From Streptomyces sp. SAT1 (GTDB lineage: Bacteria > Actinomycetota > Actinomycetes > Streptomycetales > Streptomycetaceae), in contig NZ_CP015849.1 in assembly GCF_001654495.1 (NCBI RefSeq), positions 2,951,501 to 3,015,500 of the forward strand: a stretch of DNA of 64,000 nt, in the 5' to 3' direction. How positions within the stretch are numbered: the stretch's first letter is position 1; each line of letters opens with the position of its first letter. A program made the position numbers and the translations under genes. Shown here piece by piece: positions 34,242 through 42,771 of the stretch. The notes under the pieces were generated by a model. The model saw only the letters and a program-made list of their open reading frames with translations, was not told the DNA's origin and searched no databases.

Positions 34242-35864
34242 ATGCGCAAGGGGACCAAGGCCGCTGTGGTGGGCGGTGTGTGTGTCGTGCTGGTCGGTGG
34301 GGCGGTGTACGGCGGATACAACATCGTCTCGGCGCTGGAGGGGGACGCGACCGCGAGCGGGCCGGCGCCCGCGCGGACGGGGCCGCCGACGCGGGACGAG
34401 GTGAAGGACACCACGTCGAAGTTCTTCGCGGCCTGGGAGAAGGGCGACGCGACGAAGGCCGCCTCGTACACCAACTTCCCGCAGGATGCCCAGCAGTTGC
34501 TGTCCTCCTACGGACACGAGGCGCACATCACGGATGTGAAGATCGCGCCGGGGTCCGCCGTCGGCACCACCGTGCCCTTCTCGGTGAAGGCCACCGTGTC
34601 CTACGGCGGCAAGACCGCGCCGCTCGCCTACAGCAGCAAGCTGAGCGTGGTGCGCGGCGAGACCAGTCACCGGGCGCTCGTCGACTGGCAACCGGTGCTC
34701 GTGCACCCGCAGTTGAAGAAGGGCGACACGCTGGTCACCGGCGACTCGGCCGCCCCGCCGATCGAGGCCGTCGACCGCGACGGCAACGTTCTCACGAAGG
34801 ACAAGTACCCTTCCCTGGGCCCGATCCTGGACGCGCTGCGGTCGAAGTACGGTGACAAGGCGGGCGGTTCCCCGTCCGTCGAGCTGAGCATCCACCACGC
34901 CGACACCGACGCGGCCGAGACCCCGCTCATCACCCTCGCCGAGGGCAAGCCGGGCAAGCTGCGCACGACGCTCAGCGCGAGCGCCCAGGCGGCGGCCGAG
35001 AAGGCGGTGGACAAGTTCGCGGAGTCCTCCGTCGTGGCCGTCCAGGCGTCCACCGGCGAGGTGCTCGCGGTCGCCAACCACCGCGCGGACGGCTTCAACG
35101 CGGCGTTCCTGGGCCAGTTGGCGCCGGGGTCCACCATGAAGATCGTCACCGCCGCCGCCCTCATCGACAACGGCCTCACCAAGGCGAGCGGGCCCGCGCC
35201 CTGTCTGCCGGACGTGCTGTGGGAGGGCCAGACCTTCCACAACCTCAAGGGCATGCAACCCGACGAGCACGCCACCCTCTCGGACAGCTTCGCCCGCTCC
35301 TGCAACACCGCCTTCATCAAGTTCACCCCCAAGCTGAAGTCCGACTCCCTCACCCGGGAGGCCCAGGAACGCTTCGGGCTCGGCCAGAACAACTGGAAGA
35401 CCGGCATCCCGTCCTTCGACGGCTCGGTGCCGGCCGTCGACGGCCCGGACCGGGCGGCCAACCTGATCGGCCAGGGCCGGGTGCAGATGAGCCCGCTGAA
35501 CATGGCCTCGGTGACGGCCACCGCGATCACCGGCGGCTTCCACCAGCCCGTCCTGGTCTCCGCCGGCCTCGACGACCGCGAACTGGCCACGGCCAAGGGC
35601 CTCCCGGCAAGCACCGTCATCCAGCTGCGGCAGATGATGAACCGCACCGCCACCAGCGGCACCGGCGCCGCCGCGATGTCCGGACTGAGCGGCAGCATCG
35701 GCGCGAAGACCGGCTCCGCCGAGGTCGACGGGCAGGCCAAGTCCAACAGCTGGTTCACCGGGTACCGCAACGACGTCGCGGCGGCGGCCATGACCCAGGA
35801 GGGCGGCCACGGCGGCGACGCGGCCGGCCCGATCGTCGCGGCGGTGCTGCGCGCGGCGGGCTGA
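34242..35864 (+). CDS. Penicillin-binding transpeptidase domain protein (class B-like), first of two
   Basis: A membrane-anchored D,D-transpeptidase-type protein of about 540 residues. The N-terminal anchor is TKAAVVGGVCVVLVGGAVYG; an NTF2-like MecA_N domain follows (DTTSKFFAAWEKGDATKAASY), then the penicillin-binding domain with S297-T-M-K300, the SxN motif S353-C-N, and K489-T-G-S. All three active-site motifs are intact. ATG at 34242 lies seven bases after GGGGAGGAG. A paralogue follows 308 bases on. In S. coelicolor the corresponding pair is, as I recall, SCO3156/SCO3157. The neighbouring SsgA-like gene suggests a role in developmental cell-wall work; that is inferred. Confidence 0.9.
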   Translation: MRKGTKAAVVGGVCVVLVGGAVYGGYNIVSALEGDATASGPAPARTGPPTRDEVKDTTSKFFAAWEKGDATKAASYTNFPQDAQQLLSSYGHEAHITDVKIAPGSAVGTTVPFSVKATVSYGGKTAPLAYSSKLSVVRGETSHRALVDWQPVLVHPQLKKGDTLVTGDSAAPPIEAVDRDGNVLTKDKYPSLGPILDALRSKYGDKAGGSPSVELSIHHADTDAAETPLITLAEGKPGKLRTTLSASAQAAAEKAVDKFAESSVVAVQASTGEVLAVANHRADGFNAAFLGQLAPGSTMKIVTAAALIDNGLTKASGPAPCLPDVLWEGQTFHNLKGMQPDEHATLSDSFARSCNTAFIKFTPKLKSDSLTREAQERFGLGQNNWKTGIPSFDGSVPAVDGPDRAANLIGQGRVQMSPLNMASVTATAITGGFHQPVLVSAGLDDRELATAKGLPASTVIQLRQMMNRTATSGTGAAAMSGLSGSIGAKTGSAEVDGQAKSNSWFTGYRNDVAAAAMTQEGGHGGDAAGPIVAAVLRAAG

Positions 35865-36172
35865 GGCACCTCCGCCGCCCGGTCCGTCCCTCCCCGGGGT
35901 AGGGCCGCGCACCCGCGCCGCGCACCTCCACTGCCCCGCCCGGCGTGCGCCCCGGCGCCGTATGTCGCAGGTTGGCTACGGACGGTCCGAGTCGGCCACC
36001 GCGACGGACCCGAACCCTAGGGTGGTCCGGGCGTGTCTCATGTACGGCAGTACGGCAGCACTGCCGTAGCACGACAGCACGGCAGCACGACACCACGGGG
36101 ACGACAGGACGACGGCGGCCACGGCAGCGCGGGTGGCGCGGCGGGGCCCGGCAGCGCGGAGGACGGAAGCCA
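35865..36172. other. 308-base gap between the two PBP genes
   Basis: The stretch contains ACCCTAGGGT (about 36014-36023), whose TAGGGT could be a -10, and direct and inverted copies of TACGGCAG: 36043-36050, 36051-36058 and the complement 36061-36068. These form a hairpin that may be an operator or mRNA leader structure. CACGACAGCACGGCAGCACGAC-type repeats follow. I see no gene. Confidence 0.5.
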
Positions 36173-37843
36173 GTGGGCAGGAGAAGGCGCGTCGCCGAGC
36201 GGCGCAGAACGCGGCCCGCGGTGGTCGGAGGCGTGGTCGCCGTGGTGGTGGGCGGCGCGGCGGTCGGCGCCTACACGCTCTCCGGCGGCGGCGCCGAGGC
36301 CGAGGGCCGCACCACCTCGGCGGCCGGCGCCCACAAGAAGGTGCGGACCGGGCCCGTGACGGCGCTGGAGGTCCAGACCGCGGCCGGGCGGTTCCTCACC
36401 TCCTGGCAGCAGGGCCGGGCGACCGAGGCGGCCGCCTCGACCACCGACTCCGCCGCGGCCTCCGCGCTGCTCGCCGGGTACGCCAAGGACGCCCACCTCA
36501 AGGACGTCACCCTCACCCAGGGCACCCCGCGCGGCGGCACGGTGCCGTTCTCCGTGCGGGCGACGGTCTCCTACCAGGGCGTGAACAAGCCGCTGGCGTA
36601 CGACAGCGCGCTGACCGTGGTGCGCCGCGCGGAGGACGGCATACCCGTCGTCGACTGGCACGCGGCCGTCGTGCACCCGGACCTGAAGGACGGCGACACC
36701 CTCGTCACCGGGGCGTCCGGCACCCCGCCGGTCAAGGCCCTGGACCGCGACGGCGGCGCGCTCACCACGGCGGCGTACCCGTCGCTGGGCTCGGTCCTGG
36801 ACGGGCTGCGCGAGAAGTTCGGGAAGACGGCGGGCGGCCGGGCGGGCGTCGAGCTGCGCGTGGTGCGCGGCGCCGCCTCCAAGAAGGGCAAGCTGGCGGA
36901 CAAGACCCTCGTCGAGCTGAGCAAGGGCACCCCGGGCACCGTGCGCACGACGCTGAGCCCGGCGCTCCAGTCGGCCGCCGAGCAGCAGGTCGCCGGGCGG
37001 GCCCGCGCCTCGGTGGTGGTGCTGCGCCCGTCCACCGGCGAGATACTCGCGGTGGCCAACAGCGGGCACGGCTTCGACACCGCCCTCCAGGGCTCCCTGG
37101 CGCCCGGCTCCACGATGAAGGTGATCACCGCCTCGCTGCTGCTCGACAAGAAGCTGGCGGCCGTGGACAAGGAGCACCCGTGCCCCAAGACGTTCAGCTA
37201 CGGCGGCTGGACGTTCCACAACGACGACGACTTCGAGATCAAGGGCGGCACCTTCAAGGCGAGCTTCGCCCGCTCCTGCAACACGGCCTTCATCAGCCAG
37301 GCGGGCAAGCTGAAGGACGACGACCTGACGCGGCAGGCCCGTGAGGTGTTCGGGCTGGCGCGGGACGACTGGTCGATCGGGGTGCCGTCCTTCGACGGCG
37401 CGGTGCCGGTGCAGTCGGCCGCGCAGAAGGCCGCCTCGCTCATCGGCCAGGGCGGCGTCCGGATGAACCCGCTCAACATGGCGTCGGTGGCCGCGACCGT
37501 CCGGGCGGGCACCTTCCACCAGCCCTACCTGGTCTCCCCGGACACCGGCAAGCGCAAGCGGGCCACGGCCTCGCGCACGCTGTCCGCGTCCACCCTGTCC
37601 CAGCTGCGGGAGCTGATGCGGTACACGGCCGCCTCCGGCACCGCCGCCCAGGCGATGGCCGGGCTCGGCCCCGACTACGGCGCGAAGACGGGGTCGGCGG
37701 AGGTCGACGGACAGGAGAAGCCGAACGGCTGGTTCACCGCCTACCGCGGCGACCTCGCCGCGGCCGGTGTGGTCCAGGCGGGCGGCCACGGCGGCGACAC
37801 GGCGGGCCCGATCGTCGCGGCCCTGCTGAAGAAGGGCGGCTGA
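36173..37843 (+). CDS. Penicillin-binding transpeptidase domain protein, second of two
   Basis: The paralogue of the previous gene, about 556 residues. A basic start (GRRRRVAERRRTRP) precedes the anchor AVVGGVVAVVVGGAAVGAYTL; then comes the MecA_N-like domain (AAGRFLTSWQQGRATEAA) and the transpeptidase with S313-T-M-K316, S368-C-N and K505-T-G-S. It shares phrases such as EVLAVAN/EILAVAN, FARSCNTAF and GQGGVRMNPLNMASV with its twin. GTG at 36173 is preceded by GGAGGACGGAAG. Its stop codon region is itself tandemly repeated downstream. Confidence 0.9.
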   Translation: MGRRRRVAERRRTRPAVVGGVVAVVVGGAAVGAYTLSGGGAEAEGRTTSAAGAHKKVRTGPVTALEVQTAAGRFLTSWQQGRATEAAASTTDSAAASALLAGYAKDAHLKDVTLTQGTPRGGTVPFSVRATVSYQGVNKPLAYDSALTVVRRAEDGIPVVDWHAAVVHPDLKDGDTLVTGASGTPPVKALDRDGGALTTAAYPSLGSVLDGLREKFGKTAGGRAGVELRVVRGAASKKGKLADKTLVELSKGTPGTVRTTLSPALQSAAEQQVAGRARASVVVLRPSTGEILAVANSGHGFDTALQGSLAPGSTMKVITASLLLDKKLAAVDKEHPCPKTFSYGGWTFHNDDDFEIKGGTFKASFARSCNTAFISQAGKLKDDDLTRQAREVFGLARDDWSIGVPSFDGAVPVQSAAQKAASLIGQGGVRMNPLNMASVAATVRAGTFHQPYLVSPDTGKRKRATASRTLSASTLSQLRELMRYTAASGTAAQAMAGLGPDYGAKTGSAEVDGQEKPNGWFTAYRGDLAAAGVVQAGGHGGDTAGPIVAALLKKGG

Positions 37844-37910
37844 GCCGTGGGGAACGGCGGCTGAGCCTCGGGGAACGGCGGCTGAACCGCGGGGAACGGC
37901 GGCTGAGCCC
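37834..37910. repeat. 21-base tandem repeat carrying a gene's stop codon
   Basis: Units begin at 37834, 37855, 37876 and (partial) 37897, each close to CGGCGGCTGAGCC..GGGGAA. The first contains the last two codons and TGA stop of the second PBP gene. Because 21 is a multiple of three, each copy preserves Gly-Gly-stop in frame, so loss or gain of units would not alter the protein end. Confidence 0.8.
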
Positions 37911-37931
37911 TGCCGGGATCCAGGCAGGCTC
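37905..37931. terminator. Hairpin between convergent PBP and ssgE genes
   Basis: GAGCCCTGCC (37905-37914) pairs with GGCAGGCTC (37923-37931) with one bulge and an 8-base loop. It sits between the end of the plus-strand PBP and the end of the minus-strand SsgA-family gene and overlaps the latter's stop. Confidence 0.55.
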
Positions 37932-38289
37932 AGTGGTGCGCCATCGCCGTCGCCGCGGCGGCGGTGTACGTACGCCGCAGAAATCTGAGCAGCGTCTTCG
38001 TCTCGAACTGCACCACCGAGACGCCCCGCGGCGAGTGGAACTCCACCACGGCCTGCACCCGGCCGCACGGCCACACCCGCACCTCGCCGGTGCCGGTCGG
38101 GGCCCGCAGCCCCTGTTCGAGCAGCGACCGGGAGAACGTCCGCTCGGGCAGGCCGGGCAGAGCCATCCGGACCGCGCCCGGGTCGTCCTGGGGGTCGTAG
38201 CGCAGGACGACCGGGACACCGCAGTGCTCGTCCTGATGGTCGTCCTCGGTGACGACACGGGCTCGCGCGTACTGTTCGACTGCGGTCAT
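37930..38289 (-). CDS. ssgE: SsgA family sporulation/cell division regulator
   Basis: A 119-residue SsgA-like protein, a family found in sporulating actinomycetes that steers septum placement and cell-wall remodelling during sporulation. Family landmarks are VPVVLRYDPQDDPGAVRMAL, RTFSRSLLEQGLRAPTGTGEVRVWP and VEFHSPRGVSVVQFETKTLLRFLRRTY. I name it ssgE because S. coelicolor ssgE (SCO3158) lies, from memory, beside the same PBP pair and ECF transporter; the name rests on that synteny. ATG at 38289 has GAGGGG seven bases upstream. Confidence 0.85.
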   Translation of the reverse strand: MTAVEQYARARVVTEDDHQDEHCGVPVVLRYDPQDDPGAVRMALPGLPERTFSRSLLEQGLRAPTGTGEVRVWPCGRVQAVVEFHSPRGVSVVQFETKTLLRFLRRTYTAAAATAMAHH

Positions 38290-38472
38290 CGGACGGCCCC
38301 TCACACTAGGTGACCTCGACGCGAGGCGGACACCAGCGAGACGTTTACTCGCTTCTGCACTCCTCTTTACCAATGTCCCACATCTGCGGTTTCATGCCCC
38401 CGCGTCCCGATCCGCTTCCCGCGCCGGTCCCGATCCGGCCCGCACTCGCCGCAGATGCATACCACCTCGCTC

Positions 38473-38503
38473 TTGCAAGAGGTTCGCAACACGCCACTAT
38501 CAT
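38473..38503 (+). promoter_or_regulatory. Nur-type (nickel) box over the ECF transporter promoter
   Basis: TTGCAA-GAGGT-TCGCAA (38473-38489) fits the known streptomycete Nur consensus of two TTGCAA-like halves separated by five bases, with one mismatch. It overlaps the expected -35; TATCAT (38498-38503) is a fitting -10, six bases before the GTG start. A Fur-family repressor bound here would block RNA polymerase. This points to nickel, rather than cobalt, as the transported metal. Confidence 0.7.
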
Positions 38504-38509
38504 CGAACG

Positions 38510-39574
38510 GTGCATGTGCCTGACGGATTCATCAACGCTCCCACGTCCGCTGTCACCGGAGTCATCGCCGCCGGTGCCGTAGCGGTGAGCCTGCGCGGCG
38601 CGCGCCGGGAACTCGACGAGCGGACCGCACCGCTCGCCGGCCTGGTCGCCGCGTTCATCTTCGCGGTGCAGATGCTCAACTTCCCGGTCGCGGCCGGAAC
38701 CAGCGGCCACCTCCTGGGCGGGGCGCTGGCCGCGATACTCGTGGGCCCCTACACCGGGGTCCTGTGCGTCTGCGTGGTCCTGCTCATGCAGGGCATCCTC
38801 TTCGCCGACGGCGGCCTGACCGCGCTCGGCGTCAACATCACCGACATGGCGCTCGTCACCACGGTCGTCGCCTACGCGGTCTTCCGCGGCCTGGTGAAGG
38901 TGCTGCCGCGCCGCCGCCGCTCGGTCACGGTCGCCTCCTTCGTGGCCGCGCTGCTCTCCGTCCCGGCCGCCTCCGTCGCCTTCACGCTGATCTACGCGGT
39001 CGGCGGCACCACCGATGTGGCCATCGGCAAGGTCGCCACCGCCATGATCGGCGTGCACGTCCTCATCGGCATCGGCGAGGCCGCGATCACCGCGCTCACG
39101 GTGGGCGCCGTCATCGCCGTACGCCCCGACCTGGTGTACGGCGCGCGCGGTCTGGAGCAGCGGCTGAAGCTGCGGGTCGGCGGCGAACTGGTCGACGCCC
39201 CCGCCGCCGGACCGGCCCCCGTCCCGGCCGCCGCCACCACCGCGCGGCCGCACCGCAAGCTGTGGATCACCGGCCTGGTGACCTCGCTGGTGCTGGCCGG
39301 TTTCGTCAGCTTCTACGCCTCCGCCAGCCCCGACGGCCTGGAGAAGGTCGCCCACGACAAGGGCATCGACCAGAAGGAGGAGGCGCACGCCTCCGCGGAC
39401 TCCCCGCTCGCCGACTACGGCGTCAAGGACATCTCCGACGCCCGGCTGTCCGGCGGGCTCGCCGGGGTGATCGGCGTCGGCGTGACCGTCGCCGTGGGCA
39501 GCGGGGTCTTCTGGGTCGTGCGCAGGCGCCGTACGGCCGGATCCGAGACGCCGTCCTCCCAGGCCGCGGCCTGA
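38510..39574 (+). CDS. cbiM: ECF transporter substrate-binding component, CbiM/NikM fused to PDGLE (NikN-like) domain
   Basis: The metal-recognising membrane subunit of an energy-coupling-factor transporter, 354 residues. The N-terminal MHVPDGFINAP supplies the histidine that binds metal at the mature N-terminus. Several helices follow (for example ITALTVGAVIAV), then a linker and a C-terminal membrane domain starting ASPDGLEKVA, the PDGLE module. Such M-N fusions are typical of nickel systems. GTG at 38510 must be exact because the N-terminal histidine is functional; no ribosome site is present and the -10 is six bases away, so the mRNA is leaderless. It is first of cbiM-cbiQ-cbiO and lies under a Nur-type box. 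Confidence 0.88.
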   Translation: MHVPDGFINAPTSAVTGVIAAGAVAVSLRGARRELDERTAPLAGLVAAFIFAVQMLNFPVAAGTSGHLLGGALAAILVGPYTGVLCVCVVLLMQGILFADGGLTALGVNITDMALVTTVVAYAVFRGLVKVLPRRRRSVTVASFVAALLSVPAASVAFTLIYAVGGTTDVAIGKVATAMIGVHVLIGIGEAAITALTVGAVIAVRPDLVYGARGLEQRLKLRVGGELVDAPAAGPAPVPAAATTARPHRKLWITGLVTSLVLAGFVSFYASASPDGLEKVAHDKGIDQKEEAHASADSPLADYGVKDISDARLSGGLAGVIGVGVTVAVGSGVFWVVRRRRTAGSETPSSQAAA

Positions 39575-39575
39575 C

Positions 39576-40337
39576 GTGGGAGCGGGCCACGCGCACCGGC
39601 TCTACCGGCACGGGCACTCCCCCGTGCACGGGCTGCCGCCGCACACCAAGCTCGCCGCGGCCTTCGCGTTCGTGGTGGTCGTGGTGTCCACCCCGCGCGA
39701 GGCGGTGTGGGCGTTCGCGCTGTACGCGGTGCTGCTGGCCGGCACCGCCGCCGTGGCCCGCGTGCCCGCCGGCTTCCTGCTCAAGCGGCTGCTGATCGAG
39801 ATCCCGTTCGTGGCCTTCGCGGTGCTGATGCCGTTCGTCGCCGAGGGCGAGCGCGTGCACGTCCTCGGGCTCTCGCTGAGCGTGAACGGCCTGTGGGGCG
39901 CGTGGAACGTGCTGGCCAAGGGCACCCTCGGCGTCGCCGCCTCGGTCCTGCTGGCGAGCACCACCGAACTGCGCGAACTGCTGCTTGGCCTGCAACGCCT
40001 CAAGCTCCCGCCCCTGCTGGTGCAGATCGCCTCCTTCATGATCCGCTACGGCGATGTGATCACCGACGAGATGCGGCGCATGCGCATCGCCCGCGAGTCG
40101 CGCGGCTTCGAGGCGAGCGGCGTCCGGCACTGGGGCGTGCTCGCCAAGTCGGCCGGCGCGCTGTTCATCCGCTCCTACGAGCGCGGCGAGCGCGTCCACC
40201 TGGCCATGGTGAGCCGCGGCTACGCCGGTTCGATGCCGGTCATCGACGAGGCGACCGCCTCCCGGGCCCAGTGGTCGTCCGCACTGGCCCTCCCCGGTGC
40301 GGCGCTCGTCATCTGTCTGCTGGGATGGACCCTGTGA
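39576..40337 (+). CDS. cbiQ: ECF transporter transmembrane component (CbiQ/NikQ)
   Basis: The 253-residue coupling membrane subunit that connects the substrate component to the ATPase. It begins with a His-rich GHAHRLYRHGHSPVHGLP, then helices such as LAAAFAFVVVVVS. The two cytoplasmic coupling motifs with the Ala-Arg-Gly pattern appear as MRIARESRGF and later VHLAMVSRGYAG. GTG at 39576 starts one base after the cbiM stop; its own stop overlaps the cbiO start by four bases (GTGA). Confidence 0.9.
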   Translation: MGAGHAHRLYRHGHSPVHGLPPHTKLAAAFAFVVVVVSTPREAVWAFALYAVLLAGTAAVARVPAGFLLKRLLIEIPFVAFAVLMPFVAEGERVHVLGLSLSVNGLWGAWNVLAKGTLGVAASVLLASTTELRELLLGLQRLKLPPLLVQIASFMIRYGDVITDEMRRMRIARESRGFEASGVRHWGVLAKSAGALFIRSYERGERVHLAMVSRGYAGSMPVIDEATASRAQWSSALALPGAALVICLLGWTL

Positions 40338-41101
40338 CTACGCCTTCGACGCCGCCCTCCATGGAGGTCTCCGGCCTCGCCTTCGCCTATCCGGACGGCC
40401 ACCAGGCCCTGTTCGGCGTGGACTTCGCCGTCGCCCGCGGGGAGCGGGTGGCGCTGCTCGGCCCGAACGGCGCCGGGAAGACCACGCTCGTGCTGCATCT
40501 CAACGGCATCCTGAGCGGCGGCGCGGGCACGGTGACGGTGGCCGGGCTGCCGGTCGGCAAGCGGCACATGGCCGAGATCCGGCAGAAGGTCGGGATCGTC
40601 TTCCAGGACCCGGACGACCAGTTGTTCATGCCGACCGTGCGCGAGGACGTCGCGTTCGGTCCGGCGGCGGCCGGACTGAAGGGGCCCGAGCTGGAGCAGC
40701 GGGTGCGCACCGCCCTGGAGCGGGTCGGCATGGCGGAGTTCACCGACCGGCCCCCGCACCACCTCTCCTTCGGTCAGCGCCGCCGGGTCGCGGTGGCCAC
40801 CGTGCTCGCCATGGAGCCGGAGATCCTGGTCCTGGACGAACCGTCCTCCAACCTGGACCCGGCCTCCCGCCGCGAACTGGCCGACATCCTGCGCTCGTTG
40901 GACGTGACCGTCCTCATGGTCACGCACGACCTCCCGTACGCCCTGGAGCTGTGCCCGCGCGCGCTGATCCTCAGCGACGGCGTGATCGCGGCCGACGGAC
41001 CGACCGGGGATCTCCTGTCCGACGAGGATCTGATGCGCGCCCACCGGCTGGAACTGCCCTTCGGCTTCGACCCGCGCGTGGCCTCGGCCCCTAAGGGCTG
41101 A
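40334..41101 (+). CDS. cbiO: ECF transporter ATP-binding protein (CbiO/NikO)
   Basis: The 255-residue ATPase of the metal ECF transporter. Walker A is LLGPNGAGKTTL, the Q loop VGIVFQDPDDQLF (characteristic of ECF ATPases), the signature HLSFGQRRRVAVA, Walker B ILVLDEPSSNLD, and the switch histidine in MVTHDLPYALEL. GTG at 40334 overlaps the cbiQ stop. One ATPase gene is present, so it should act as a homodimer. Confidence 0.92.
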   Translation: MTTPSTPPSMEVSGLAFAYPDGHQALFGVDFAVARGERVALLGPNGAGKTTLVLHLNGILSGGAGTVTVAGLPVGKRHMAEIRQKVGIVFQDPDDQLFMPTVREDVAFGPAAAGLKGPELEQRVRTALERVGMAEFTDRPPHHLSFGQRRRVAVATVLAMEPEILVLDEPSSNLDPASRRELADILRSLDVTVLMVTHDLPYALELCPRALILSDGVIAADGPTGDLLSDEDLMRAHRLELPFGFDPRVASAPKG

Positions 41102-41194
41102 GGCCCCCCGAGGAATCGCAGGCGACGCCTCTGTGTTGCACTCACTGTCGCAGGCTGCGGACGGATACGAGTGACGAGTGGCAGGAGTACGGGT

Positions 41195-42379
41195 GTGGAT
41201 GTGGACGTGAGCGGTGCGGTGGCCGAGGGCTTCGGACCGGTCAGGGACGCGTTCGCCGAGAACTTCGCCGTACGCGGCGAGCGGGGCGCGGCCCTCGCGG
41301 TGTACCGGGACGGGCACAAGGTCGTCGACCTGTGGGCCGGAAGCCGGGACGTCGACGGGGACCCGCGGGACGCGCCGTGGGAGCACGGCACCGCGCAGAT
41401 AGTGCGCTCCGCGACCAAGGGCGTCGCCGCCGCCGCCCTCCTGCTCCTGCACCAGCGCGGCGAACTCGACCTGGACGCTCCGGTCGGCGCCTACTGGCCC
41501 GAGTACAAGGCGGCCGGCAAGGACCGGACCACCGTGTGGCAGCTGCTCGCCCACCGCGCGGGCGTGCCGGTCCTGGACCGGCCGCTCACCCCCGCCGAGG
41601 CCGCCGACCCGGACCTGGGCGCCCGCGCGGTCGCCGCGCAGGCCCCGGTGTGGGAGCCGGGCACCGGCCACGGCTACCACGCGCAGACGTACAGCTGGCT
41701 GACCGGCGAGCTGGTGCGGCGGGTGACGGGCGAGCCGGTCGGCGCCTGGATCGCCCGGGAGATCGCCGCTCCGGTGGGCGCCGACCTGTGGGTCGGGCTG
41801 CCCGCCGCCGAGACCCGGCGCGCGGGCCGGGTCGGACCGGTCACGGCACCCGAGTCCCCGGGCGGGCTGCGGCTGCGCCCCAAGCGCGCGGTCGCCGACG
41901 CCTACGCGGACCCCGCCTCGCTCACCCGGCGCGCCTTCGGCGCGATCACCCCGCTGCCCGACGAGAACGACGCCGCCTACCGCGCGGCGGCCCTGCCCGC
42001 GTCCAACGGCATCGCCACCGCCGACGGCCTGGCCCGCTTCTACGCCGCGCTGATCGGCGAGGTGGACGGCGGCCGACGGCTGTTCGAGCCCGGGACGCTG
42101 GAGCTGGCCCGCGCCGAGCGGTCCGCGGGCGCGGACCGGGTGCTGGTGGTGGGCACCCGGTTCGGCCTCGGGTACATGCTGCACGGCGGCGCGTCCCCGC
42201 TGCTCGGCCCCGGTTCCTTCGGCCACCCGGGCCGCGGCGGCGCCCTCGGCTTCGCCGACCCGGAGACCGGCACCGCCTTCGGCTACGTCACCAACGGCTT
42301 CCGCGGCAGCGTGACGGCGGACCCGCGCGCGCAAGCACTCGTCCGGGCGGTCCGGACGGCACTGGCACAACCGGCCTGA
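41195..42379 (+). CDS. Serine hydrolase, class C beta-lactamase/EstB fold
   Basis: A 394-residue cytoplasmic protein of the beta-lactamase-related esterase family. The nucleophile motif is S72-A-T-K75 in VRSATKGVAAAALL, and the Tyr of the YxN-like motif is in GHGYHAQTYSWL. No signal peptide, so it is more likely an esterase or peptidase than a true beta-lactamase. GTG at 41195 has AGGAG seven bases upstream and is preferred over the GTG at 41171. The substrate cannot be told. Confidence 0.85.
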   Translation: MDVDVSGAVAEGFGPVRDAFAENFAVRGERGAALAVYRDGHKVVDLWAGSRDVDGDPRDAPWEHGTAQIVRSATKGVAAAALLLLHQRGELDLDAPVGAYWPEYKAAGKDRTTVWQLLAHRAGVPVLDRPLTPAEAADPDLGARAVAAQAPVWEPGTGHGYHAQTYSWLTGELVRRVTGEPVGAWIAREIAAPVGADLWVGLPAAETRRAGRVGPVTAPESPGGLRLRPKRAVADAYADPASLTRRAFGAITPLPDENDAAYRAAALPASNGIATADGLARFYAALIGEVDGGRRLFEPGTLELARAERSAGADRVLVVGTRFGLGYMLHGGASPLLGPGSFGHPGRGGALGFADPETGTAFGYVTNGFRGSVTADPRAQALVRAVRTALAQPA

Positions 42380-42416
42380 CGGCGACCCGCCTGACACGCC
42401 CCGCCTGACACGACCT

Positions 42417-42692
42417 TCAGACGTGGATCGGCTGGGAGGTGCGGCCCGAGGCGCTGTCGATCTCCTCGTGCGCCTTCGTGAGCAGCTCCATGGCGAGTTC
42501 GTTGAGGGCGCGCGCCCCGGCGATCTCCTCGCCGACGCGCGGCTGGTCGGAGTCGGTACGGTGCCTGCTGGCCCGCCCGTGCCCACGGATCTCGCTGCCG
42601 TCGGGCAGCCGCACCATGGCCGCCGCCCGCGTGTGCTGGCCGTCCTCCTGGAACTCCAGCTCCACATGCCATCCCACGGCTGTCTTCATCAT
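42417..42692 (-). CDS. DUF1876 domain-containing protein
   Basis: A 91-residue member of the DUF1876 family: WHVELEFQEDGQHTRAAAMVRLPDGSEIRGHGRA, then an alpha-helical half ending ALNELAMELLTKAHEEIDSA. Members are small soluble actinobacterial proteins, often several per genome, with a dsRBD-like look and no known function. ATG at 42692 follows GGAGG by eight bases. Confidence 0.85.
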   Translation of the reverse strand: MMKTAVGWHVELEFQEDGQHTRAAAMVRLPDGSEIRGHGRASRHRTDSDQPRVGEEIAGARALNELAMELLTKAHEEIDSASGRTSQPIHV

Positions 42693-42771
42693 GACCATCA
42701 CCTCCGGGAACACCTCCTTCCAGGGTGCTCCCTCCCGGGGCGGTGCGCAGCACCAGGTGCCCGGCGGGCGC

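Noticed and set aside
38290..38509. Cobalamin riboswitch before cbiM or cbiZ
   Set aside because: No B12-box-like conserved core could be seen, the gaps are short, and the cbiM start is leaderless with a Nur-type box.
41195..42379. Antibiotic-resistance beta-lactamase
   Set aside because: SxxK is present but there is no signal peptide and the sequence resembles cytoplasmic EstB-type esterases.
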